Positions 46,909-58,125 of a DNA stretch of 64,000 nt are shown piece by piece. Below the pieces are notes generated by a model. It made no database searches. It had not been told where the DNA came from and saw only the letters and a list, made by a program, of their open reading frames with translations. The position numbers were made by a program, and so were the translations under genes. Numbering within the stretch: the first letter of the stretch is position 1; every line of letters starts with the position of its first letter. The stretch is from Owenia fusiformis (taxonomy: Eukaryota; Annelida; Polychaeta; Sabellida; Oweniidae), in the NCBI GenBank assembly GCA_903813345.2, contig CAIIXF020000010.1, forward strand, positions 4,703,169 through 4,767,168. Reading direction: 5' to 3'.

Positions 46909-49900
46909 ATGAAAGATGAAATCGCTTCGGCTGTCGTTTTTCTGACAGCTTTCATAAAGAAAAACGAAAACCTATCTAAAGAGCAAGTCAAAGAATTTTC
47001 CGCCAAATTGTCGCAACTGTTTGTTGACAAATTCAAGAATCATTGGTACGACGACTGTCCCACCAAAGGTCAGGGTTATCGCTGTATTCGTATTAACGAG
47101 AGTAGACCATTTGACCCTGTGCTGGAGAAGGCAGCCAATGATGTTGGCGTGAAGTATGAAGATTTGAAACTTCCGACAGAATTAACACTATGGGTAGATC
47201 CGATGGAAGTCTGTTGCAGGTATTGAATTAATATGTACTTTATCTCACCTAACAATTGGTTTTAGATCTCTTTAAAGGCCTTTAAATTACAAGAGGGCAT
47301 AGACTTTTTGCACAAAAAACTAAATAATCTGAAATATACAAATGTCATTCATGTACAATATCAGAATATACTTTTCCATAAAATGGTCTCTTGATTTCTT
47401 ATTTTGGGGTTCTACTGATGAAATAAAACAGTGAAATGGACTGTACTTAGAAGTAATCCGAACAGCTCATTCTTGACTCACTTCTTAGTTTCAAACTCTT
47501 GCTTGGATGTAAACTAATAATAAAATATGATTTATAGACTTTATGGGACCTCTCGTTAGACTCCCCCTCCTCTGATCTTGCAACATATGGGTGGTCTTTA
47601 CTTAGAACAGATGTAAATTTGCCATATGCCACAATATTCTTATTGGGACCTAATCTGAACTGGCTCTATATTATAAACTTGAAGTTTTTGACACATTGCC
47701 CAATAATGTATAAATAAGGATCATGTGGTGACAAGATAACCTGATCAATGTTTGTAAAAGTTAGCACACATAACAGATGGTTTTCTATTTTCAGCATTCA
47801 TATATCATGCAACTACTCAGCATGTTGCGAAATTAGAAAATTACTGTGCTTAATCAAAAACCTTATAAGGCAGCATGAAATCAAATTAATTAATAATTCT
47901 TCATTTATATTGCTAAGCCAAGGTCAATGTTAATTTGAATAAAAATACATTATCGATCTGAGAAGATTCGAATTGAGCTCAAAAGTTTGTTTCGTGTCAA
48001 GACATGAAAGCCTGCTGTTTGTGTATATTTACGTGCCAAATTTTTGTGGTCCTATATGCTTTGTACCTAAATGTACTTGAAAGGAGACACTCCCTCCTTG
48101 AGTGCATTAATGTTTTCTTCTAGAAATTAGTATTAAATTTGGTCGTACACAAAAGTTGAGCTTAAATGGTATATGTCATATATGTAATTTCTAGCTCTTG
48201 CCATAATTTTATTTTTTTCATTTCCTAAATATATTTATGTTCAGTGCAGCTGTTTCAATGATATTTAAAAGATTTTATCCATGGGGCTAATGGGCTTGTG
48301 ATTTGATCACACATTATCCAGTTCACTTATCTAAAGTATTAAATTATGAGAGATTTGGAAATGTTGTGACGATGGTTTATATAATCATAGAAATGAAGCC
48401 AAAAATTGTGCGATTTAAATTATTGCAAATGTTGTTCTTTGCATGTTTCATACATTTTCAAAAACTTAATCACAAGCCACCGTTGAAGGGTTTGGTCCTA
48501 TTGTCTTCTTGGAAGATTCAAGAGATAGTCAAACAATAGTTCAACATTTCAAGGTTTTTTACTTCAGGCTGTTAATAACTTTCCCACCCTCTACTTTGAA
48601 GTGAGGTTAACGACTAGGTAAGGCCATGTAATAAATGTCATCTAGTAATAAATGATAAGTTTAAGGACAATTATAAACCACTGCTATGGTAATGGTATGA
48701 TGTCATTCAAGGCACTCCTTGACGTCCTAACATTATACATGCCTATTGCTAAATGTAACTGTGAAATATGTTAATAATATTGAAGTAATATCTAAAATAC
48801 CTGCATTGTATTACTAAAAGCCTTTCAATCCATAATGATATTGATGTTTGGGTAATGTACCTTGCGGGGAAAACGCATTTGATCTCTTAAAACTCATCAG
48901 GTCTCAATTTTTCTTTGATAAAAACAAAACAAAAAAAACATAAACACATCTGTCTCATTCATGAATTATTCATAGGGATAAAAGCCTGAGCAAAAAAATG
49001 GAAAAATCGATGTGTAATGTACAGACCTAGGTTACAAATTATTTGTTAAGTGAACTATTTGGACTAGATACATACTGGCAGATGGTCTTAACTACACATA
49101 ACAGGTGGCTTTTGACCTTTAATATAATTTGTTATCATTTTTTGAATGCATTCTATCTATTGTTTCTCTGAGTTTTTGCATACTAACTTTATGCAAAAAT
49201 GGATTATATACGACGATTCATACTTTTGTTAAATATTCACATATGTAGTATTCTTTGAAGCCTACCTGGGTTTCCGTCAAGACAAAAAAAGTGGGCCTAC
49301 AGAATAAACAAAAATTGGGATATGACCTGACGATTAAGTCACTGAAAACAATAACAATAGAAGGCATCTTCAGATAGTAGTTTATCATTTAACAACACTT
49401 GGCACGGAGATGACAACAAGAATCATATTTGCAAAAGGACTTTTCAACACACTTTGATAACAAATCAAATAAATCAATCAGCAACTTCCTGATCTACAAT
49501 TCTACTTAAATCTATGTTAATTATATACTCACTGCCATGTGTTAAATTCATAGAAATCAGACCATGGCCTCCTGCAAAAACATAGTTAACCAGCAAAATA
49601 TCTGAATATGAACTTTTGAACCTGGTTCATTTTTGGAGACAAGAACATCTCATTTTAGTGTCTAGAATTTCTGAATGACCTCATGATAGACAGACATATG
49701 CACAATAAAATGTAATGAAATCTTGTCTACTTTTTCTGACAATCTAATGATAATATGTACCTACACTATATACTTTACAACATGAGTTTTTTATTTTATT
49801 CTAAAATGTTATTTTTTAGAGCCAGTGTCATCCATAAGTGTTTGTTCACGAGGATACCAAAATGTATGATGATATGTCACATGATATTTCATTACATAGA

Positions 49901-52062
49901 ACCAAACATATTATCAGGTTATGACTTATGTACCAGGATATGTTTGTATTTGCTAATAGTCATTGTACTTAGAATTTATCTTCATTTGTGACAATCCCAC
50001 ATATTGCTTTCAGTTTTTGTTTTCATGGCCTCCGTTCATAAAGGAAATTGTGGCTTTGTTCAAGTTTCTACATATTATAATTATTTCTAGTATACTATGC
50101 CTGACATGCAAAAGATAAATGACTATTTGACTGTCATTGAGATAAGTGAATTTTCTCGTGTATAGGAAGGCTTAAGGCTCTGATAAAGATAATATACTGT
50201 TTGAAAGATAATTATAGTTTGAATATCTTGGTTTAAGGCAATAATAATGCGATGTGTTTCATCACAATGTTTAAGGTGGTTCTGCACTTCAAGAAAAATT
50301 AAAAAATAGCTTGGGAAATGGAAATGTCATTTTACCATGATTTTGACAAAATAATTTGATTTGAATTAAGGTGATGCAAGACTGCAGTTATGTGAATTAT
50401 CCTCATCAATCTTGAAGAATATTGCTTATTTCATTAAATAAATTGTAAATTGTAATCATGAAAAATTCATGAAGATAATTGTCATGCGGATGTACCTTAA
50501 CATTGATCAATATGTACCCCTTGCCTCTAACTAAAATTATTGAACTATGCAGTCATGTATCATGTTTTCTTGGGGATACTTGGTACAAATAATACAATGT
50601 GAAAATGGTCTTCTATTCATCATCCTTTAAATACATGCTGAACAATTGATTAATTCTTGATATAGATTTCATTTAATTACTTATTTTGATTCATTGCAGT
50701 TCAACATACATGCCAATTATGTAGCACATAATAACATTGCAATTCAACAACCTTCAGCATATCTATATATTATTGTAATAGAACAATGGGTATCAATAGA
50801 ATACAACCTTCAGCATATCTATATATTATCGCAATAGAACAATGGGTATCAATATAATACATCTTATTTTTAAATAATTGTGATAGGATGAATTGTAATC
50901 ACTGTAATCAATAAACTTCACATCTTTATGAAACCTTTGAGAGACTAGCTTACGAGGCATAGAGGATTACTTTTTCTTAAATACTCTTTTTCTCTACATA
51001 CTTGTGTATGTTTACATCCTGGTAAGCGACTCATGCTAATCCTGGATCATAACATTTCAGCACATCTTCTTCCTGTTATTAAGTTAATTATATTGTATAG
51101 AGTCAAAGGATTTGAAGCAAAACAAAATTGTTGATTTAATCAGTGTGATTTATAAACTGGTTATCACACATTCTTTATTTGTTTGTTTACATATAATTCA
51201 CTATTATGGTGAAATACTTTTTGTCCAGTTAGTAGGTTAATATAGTGAATATTACTTCAAAGATGTATGGATGATAGAAACTTTGTTGTGAAGTTTTATA
51301 AAGGCGAATACTCAAGGTCAATGATGTAGAGGGGGGGTGTCATCTGCCTGAGAGCCTAAGGTGATATGATCTTACTTTAGGAGATACTGTATGGGATGTA
51401 GTTGATGTTGTTAATTCTCAGATCAAAGTGAAACCTCTTCACTATCAACTATAAAGATGCCTATATGTAAAAAATATGTTCTTCATTGGAATTAATGTAT
51501 TTCTTTAATGTTTTCCAGATTTGGTGAGAACCACGGAGCATGTTCCACTGTGGCATCTTTTGATAAATTGGACTCTGCCGGGGAATCTAATGGTGAATCA
51601 ACCGGGGAATCTTCTGAAGGCTCAGGAGATGAGACCACACCCGTCACACCATTAATGAAAATCGATGAAATCTTGAAGCAGCATGAATTATCATCTGGGA
51701 CCAAATCGCAGGAGCGGTTCTTATCAATGCGGTTGAACAAAAATGGAACTCCGAAACGTGCGAACGGTTACACCACACCAGGAAATAATCAAAACCACCA
51801 GCGGATTAATAGCAAAGCTAGAAATAACTATAACAACTACCAAAACAAAGCCAAACAGCAGTTCATGCATGGACCTAAGAAAACCTTCCCGCAGTATCAT
51901 CCACATCATCTACCAACAGGGTTCAATCCTTATGCAACAGGTCCTCTTTCTCATCCTCACCCGCAACCTCCTACAAGCAGGAATGATAAATTCCATTGGG
52001 TTAGAGGGCACGACCTTATTAAGGCATCTCCCATGAGAGGTCATGACCTCATTAAATCGTAA
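46909..52062 (+). CDS. BTG3: BTG/Tob antiproliferative protein, BTG3/BTG4 type, 284 aa
   Basis: Exons 46909-47219 and 51519-52062 (TAA), preceded by an untranslated exon ending at 46464 and an acceptor at 46756. BTG domain at residues 1-115: MKDEIASAVVFLTAFIKK; box A with NHWYDDCPTKGQGYRCIRIN; box B with LPTELTLWVDPMEVCCR, then FGEN and VASFDK. The EVCCR-GE-VASF form and the MK(D/N)EIA start match BTG3/BTG4 better than BTG1/2 or Tob. The intron falls inside the Arg codon after EVCC, a position I recall for this family. BTG proteins bind the Caf1/CNOT7 deadenylase through this domain and repress proliferation. The 165-residue tail is disordered: Ser/Glu/Gly repeats (GESNGESTGESSEGSGDE), an Asn/Gln/His/Pro-rich stretch, and a GHDLIKASPMRGHDLIKS terminal duplication. 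The symbol denotes the subfamily, not strict orthology. Confidence 0.93.
47220..51518. other. BTG gene intron, mostly unique
   Basis: 4.3-kb AT-rich intron. A 60-bp tandem duplication (CCTTCAGCATATCTATATAT...ACAATGGGTATCAAT) lies at 50750-50865. No other repeat or coding structure that I can support. Confidence 0.5.
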
Positions 52063-53866
52063 TCGTGAGACACCACTTATGAGGTGTGTCATGACACGCC
52101 ACAGTGAGATTTTGAGTATTATGCCAAGAAGTTGAAAAAGAGAAATGAGACTTTTTCAAATTGAAATTATTTATAAATCTTGCACCTGGTGTATGCAGGA
52201 GTTGTTCTGAGTAGTGGAATTATCCAATGATGATCACCTCTTGTACCGCTAAGCCTAGATTCTAGTAAATTATAAACTTACAACTGATCTCAAATGAATA
52301 CTATTTAAGGGTCAATATTTGACATAATACTAATCCCTTTATCATATCCACATATCCATAATATAACATATTTGCTTGCAATTGTATCTTTCAACACTAA
52401 CTCAACTTGGACCTGATAGGAGAGAAAACATTTTGAAACAAATTAAATTGAATAACCTTGGATAGAATGTTAAAAGTTCCATGTACTTGCATTTACGACC
52501 ATGGTGCCAAATGAGTGTTTGGTTAATACCCACCTAATTTAAAAATACCTCTATCTTACAGATGAAATCCAAGTATTGATTTAAAGTACTAACCATTGAA
52601 TATATAGATATAAAAGTTAAGAAAATAAATTTAAGGGCATTAGAACATATCTTAGCATTTTTGACAATTCATAATCAAGTTTGCCCAGTAAGTCAGCCCC
52701 CCCCCCCAAAAAAAAATAATCAAAACAGAGCAGAGCCGAATATTTATTAGCAATGTTAGGGAAATAAATTAATACACTTATCCAGTCCTTGCTTACAGCT
52801 TTACTGAATTTAATTGAAAAACTTGGTAACATGGTCTTTATTGAATGCTATATGGGTTTATGCCCTCCAACCAATGGCTCGCTTGAATGAAAAGTAATTA
52901 TGCAATGACCTTATATTTCAATATAATTACCACCAATTTATGCATTATTAATGTCAACTTTTATGTATTCAAACCATATGTCGTACTAATGGACAGTAGT
53001 TATCACAGTGTTATTCATGACATACTTTTTACATGTCACATGGTTTGCACCAGTAGCTGGGAGAACACCAAAGGCTAGGCTAGCATCTAATGTTGAATTA
53101 TCAGTGGAACAACATGTAAAATTGCCCATTGCATTGCTTTATGTATATGGCCCTTAAATCTTCAGGATGGTCAATATGAAAAAAATTGAGTGGGTTGATC
53201 TCGATATATGGACGATGCTGACTCAACTTCGGATACTAGACTAGGCCTTAATGATTATAACTAGTGTTTTTATTTAATACATTGTGAACAAGCATTAACA
53301 TGTAAATTATGGGCTTACAAGAACCATAATATGTACCATATAAACCATAATATGTATGGGTCCAGTCTCTATTTTCTATGTTTTTTTTATAAAATGTGTT
53401 GTTGTGAACAGATAGGATTTCTTATGCCTGTTCAGGGGCCAACAAAACAGTGGATTTCTAATGTTATATTTATCAGTTATTTAAATGTTGTAGTGATAGG
53501 AGTTGTGCCATAGTACCATTGTTCATTAAGTTATCCATATTAAGTTAATCATTTGACTTAAATGTGCTAACTCCTCTTCCAGGCATTTTATACAGTGTGT
53601 AGGATATGCATTAAAAGGGAATTCATCAAAATCATACATTTCATTTTACTAATATAGTTTTGTAATATATTTTGGGCAATTTGAGCAATTTTACTGTGGC
53701 ACAATCTCTATATTATAAATTATAATCACAAAGACCAGAATTGTCTCAGGTTGCTTATATGGGCTTATGATCAATTCCCAACTCTGGATGATTCTGCGTT
53801 ATTAATGTATCCACCTTATATGCCAATATTGGTTTGTTTGCATGATTTGTATAACACATAGATGTA
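52063..53866. other. BTG 3' UTR and spacer
   Basis: No coding sequence. AATAAA motifs near 52624 and 52761 are possible polyadenylation signals. A C run beside an A run lies at about 52698-52718. Confidence 0.4.
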
Positions 53867-54832
53867 CAGGGTGACCCAAAAAAAATGCAACCCTCCATTT
53901 CGTCAATATTTTTCTTAAATGGAGGTAAATTGCTCTGAGATTTGGCACACAAGGACTTCATTCTATGTGGGATCCTTTGGCAAAGTTTTAATAGTCATAG
54001 TCTTATATTGATAGAGTTATAGTTGTTTCAAAATATGCTCCAGATATCGTAAATTTCGCTGAAACCAACTTGCAATGTTCAAGGAAAACTGTTCATAACA
54101 CGTATGCATTCTTCCCCATGGGTATGGCTCAAATTTTTGCAGCCATTGCTTATTGGAGTTCTGCAATTGCAGTAGGGTTATTTTCATACACATTAACCTT
54201 TAAATAACCCCGTATATTGAAGTCAGATGCATTGAGAACAAGTCTGTGGGATGACCATGGGTCCTCCGTCCTAGGAGAGATAATCTTCTCACAGAAATGA
54301 CTAGTGAGCCAGGCTATGCTATCATTAGAAGTGTGAAGAGTAGCTCCATCCTTCTAGAACCACTGTTCTTGTCTATTGAAGCCTCTGTGTCACTCTAAAA
54401 CTGCCTGGGAACGCCAATATTGCGCTGTGTGTTAACAGTAACAGTGTTGCCATTATCAACCTCAAACCAAAAGGGGCTGATGAGTTCATGTTTGGAAATT
54501 GGCAGACCAAGCTGTGCATTTAACAGAATGTAGGGGCCTGTGAAGCACTTTATTTGGAATTTGTGATCCCAGAACACATTATTCCTTGAGTTTACATGTT
54601 TAGAAAGAAGGGAATGTGACTCATCCGAAAACCTTACATTTGAAATGGACGACATTTGGAGCATATTTTGGAACGACCATAACTCTATCAATATAAGACT
54701 ATGATTATTGAAACTTTGCGAGAGGATCCTACATTGAATGAAGTCCTTGTGTGCCAAATTTCAGAGCAATTTACCTCCATTTAAGAAAAATATTCGAGAA
54801 ATGGAGGGTTGCATTTTTTTTGGGTCACCCTG
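53867..54832 (-). mobile_element. Mariner-superfamily element with decayed transposase
   Basis: Ends CAGGGTGACCCAAAAAAAAT and its inverse, TA on both sides, 966 bp. On the - strand, FSDESHSLLSKHVNSRNN and WDHK (from about 54640) is followed by FWFEVDNGNTVTVN, then after frame changes DGATLHTSNDSIAWL, ISPRTEDPWSSHRLVLNASDF and GYLKVNVY (54360-54190). These match, in order, the catalytic-core blocks of mariner-type DDE transposases (FSDE, DGA.HT, W..HS.DLN..D, GYLK..VY). The block WSSHRLVLNASDF shows the usual S-P-D-L-N-P-L-D altered, and stops are present, so it is dead. The N-terminal HTH half is mostly missing. Confidence 0.92.
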
Positions 54833-55045
54833 TATTATTTTGCATTGTCACTCTATATTAATTAATAATTTAGTATGCATTTATTATTGTTATTACTCAA
54901 ATCACATATATATTCAGCTACATACCTCAATGTGGTGGTTAGAGAACAAACCATAGGGCTGGACCATTTGATCTGGGGGAATGGGGACGGACTGTTTTCC
55001 CTTACCCATATTTTTCTTAAAAGTTAGACCCAGGATATACATTTA

Positions 55046-55120
55046 CAGGGTGTCCATGAAGTCTCTTTACAAGGGGTAGAATTTGTATTGTAATTGTAAA
55101 GACACTTTATGGGCACCCTG
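55046..55120. mobile_element. 75-bp mariner-type MITE
   Basis: CAGGGTGTCCATGAAGTCTC on the left; the right end inverted is CAGGGTGCCCATAAAGTGTC. The arms match for about 26 bp and TA flanks both ends. One of the smallest complete elements in the window. Confidence 0.85.
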
Positions 55121-55504
55121 TATTAGTGATCTCCCTTTTGATGTTAGTGCATGCTACACCCACCTGTGATTTTGGAAATGTTCCTGGCTTATGCCCCTAA
55201 GATGTGATGGCCCACCCTTAGAATAATTTTATAATCTAAATGTTGCTTTCATTGATATCAATAAGAATGGTGATTTTAGTATACGAAAGGAGACCCCTTA
55301 TGTTTAAGATCAAATGAAAAAATTGTAAATAAGAGATTTATTTATGTGTTTGATGGTTAACCTAAGGGGTCAAGGTGTGGAATAGCAGGATTTAATGAGA
55401 GAAGATGGATTGTAAAAATGTTATTTTATTCATATATTTATAATCTAGGCACACAGATTGTTCAATAGATGCAGTAATGTTCAACACAAAGTAATGATGT
55501 TGTC

Positions 55505-56150
55505 ATGTTCACAAAAATGATGCTAGGCATAGAGTCAAATGATGCTAGGCATAGTGTCAAATGATGCTAGGCATAGAGTCAAATGATTCTAGGCATAGAG
55601 TCAAATGATGCTAGGCATAGTGTCAAATGATTCTAGGCATAGAGTCAAATGATGCTAGGCATAGTGTCAAATGATTCTAGGCATAGAGTCAAATGATGCT
55701 AGGCATAGTGTCAAATGATGCTAGGCATAGAGTCAAATGATGCTAGGCATAGAGTCAAATGATACTAGGCATAGAGTCAAATGATGCTAGGCATAGAGTC
55801 AAATGATGCTAGGCATAGTGTCAAATGATTCTAGGCATAGGTTCAAATGATGCTAGGCATAGTGTCAAATGATTCTAGGCATAGAGTCAAATGATGCTAG
55901 GCATAGTGTCAAATGATTCTAGGCATAGAGTCAAATGATGCTAGGCATAGTGTCAAATGATTCTAGGCATAGAGTCAAATGATGCTAGGCATAGAGTCAA
56001 ATGATACTAGGCATAGAGTCAAATGATGCTAGGCATAGTGTCAAATGATTCTAGGCATAGATTCAAATGATGCTAGGCATAGTGTCAAATGATTCTAGGG
56101 ATAGTGTCAAATGATCCTAGGCATAGAGTCAAATGATGCTAGCTTAGGAT
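55505..56150. repeat. 22-bp minisatellite, about 29 copies, alternating variants
   Basis: Unit AAATGATGCTAGGCATAGAG-TC, with two linked variable sites (GATGCT/GATTCT and AGAGTC/AGTGTC) that often alternate, giving 44-bp dimers in places. Between the BTG gene and gene 6. Confidence 0.92.
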
Positions 56151-57950
56151 GAAATGATGCAAGTTATATTGTGAGTCATTATGTCAATAAGTAATATGTA
56201 TTACAATGCCACGAATATGTCATACAATGACCATACAAAGCATACTGCATAGAAAGTATTTAAAATTTTATATTTTTCATAATGTTTATTGTTTTTAGGT
56301 GTTTTATAGAAATTAAAAGTTCTGCATGGGACCTGGATATGATATATAGTATGTTCAACCCTACTCTTAAAAGAAAAACTGTAAAATATATTTCATTCAA
56401 TATGCATTATAATTTGTAAACGAATAAAATGGCCATATGATATTATTTCCATGAATTTGGTTTTACACAGTGAGTATATTCATGATTAGTTAAATAATCA
56501 ATCGAATCAGTTTGAGTTTAAAAACAATTATTGAGTGAAATTATATTTTATAGAACATCTCAATGAGTATGTGTTCCAGTAAACAATTCATAGTTGTCAC
56601 GGTATGTCATCAGATTGTTGCCTTGGAGATTAAAGGCTCTTGTGTCCAATATGATACAAGACCCTTTAAGACCAATAGCTTAGAGAAGACTAGTATTGAT
56701 TGCATTTAATACAAGTATGGCAATGGTTGCAAATGATACACTGAAACCAGACGATTTTTATTGGACCAATGTATGAATATTTTGAATCTAATATCCATAT
56801 GATAGATATATAGCTTATATTCAATGTTTATCTTAATATGTTTGTCTGTTATGACATATGTTCAGAAAATTATGAAATATATCTGAACAATTTTAATATA
56901 AACTATACGTTTGTTGATTTGTTTGATTTTGCAAAGGCCTTTGATATCCTTTTGAACAATGATTTTCAATACTAGAAATCAGCAACTCCACGGAGAAGCA
57001 AATCCCAACAAACACTATAATAGATCATGAATCTGTACAGTCACAATGTAATATTTACCATCTACTCTTCCCTTCAATAAATATTTGAGATCATTGTAGT
57101 ATCATGTAACCATACTTTAAAGATATCTCTAACTAATGGTGAATTCCTGCTCTAGGCAGCCATTTTGAATTTTCTGAGACACAAATCAGAAAAACAATAC
57201 CATAATTGTGATCTACTCTAAAATTCCTTCGATTTGAGTATAATATTATATAGCCATTCTTCTAAGAGATCAGAAAATTATTCCAAAATCCCACATTTTG
57301 AATTTTACGAGGCCCGAATCAGAGAAACGACACAATATTTTCAATCTACTCTAAATTGCCTTTAATTGAGTATAATAAAGTTATACTTCAAAAATATCTC
57401 AAAATTAACACAAATTTCTGTTTTCATAACCCCCCATTCACGGCCCCTGGGGGTCAAGGTGAAAAAGATGGACTATATGCGAAACAGATAGATGTTGTGA
57501 ATATACTATTAAAACAAATAATAATATTCATTACTTTGGTTTAAAATGAAAAACATTTTTTTGCTTAAAACTTCACCAATATACATCTTTCCACCAAAGA
57601 TGAAGAATATCCATCAACTAGTATTCGAGTTATCTTCCGGACAGACAAACTGACTGGCGGAGGGCTTCACTATATCCCTACTTAACTTCCTTCGTTGGGA
57701 TAAGCATCTTGGGAAGGAACTGGAGTTGGTATAGACCCGGAGCGACATTCCCACGGTGGGAATCCCACCCAATTGGTATTATTTCAGTTAGTTTTATGAC
57801 TCTCAATTAGGGCGAGTTGAAACATGAATTTAGAGATATTCATAGACTTTGAAGCAATCAGTTGATCTCGGAAGTGTTAAGTGTTGGTCCTTGACATTTT
57901 CTGAATGAAGCAGTGAATATCAAAGTAATAGCTGGTAATTTTACAACACA
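56151..57950. other. AT-rich spacer with a dispersed-repeat fragment
   Basis: 57130-57320 has two diverged copies of CATTTTGAATTTT-containing sequence with CAGA.AAAC.A. 57600-57750 (ATTCGAGTTATCTTCCGGAC, AAGCATCTTGGGAAGGAACT) resembles the inverted pyrimidine repeat blocks at 28725 and 37780. No gene seen. Confidence 0.4.
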
Positions 57951-57956
57951 AATGTC

Positions 57957-58125
57957 AACTGGGAACTGGTAGCATCATCTGGTGTCAATGTGGTAAATGG
58001 TGACATCATTTGGTGTCAATGTGGTAACTGGTGACAACATGGTAACTGGTGACAACATTTGGTGTCAATGTGGTAACTGGTAACAACATTTGGTGTCAAT
58101 GTGGTAACTGGTAACAACATTTGAT
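57957..58125. repeat. Short minisatellite, about 31-bp unit
   Basis: Four to five copies of GTCAATGTGGTAACTGGT-(G/A)ACAACATTTGGT, with the first units diverged. Confidence 0.75.

Noticed and set aside
46734-46919. 61-codon ORF just before the BTG start codon
   Set aside because: It lies in the 5' UTR exon: an acceptor occurs inside it at 46756, and the BTG frame starts at 46909 with the family's expected MK-E-I-A. At most it contains an upstream ORF.
55505-56150. CRISPR-like regular repeats
   Set aside because: Units are contiguous without unique spacers and the DNA is eukaryotic. It is a minisatellite, as are the other arrays here.
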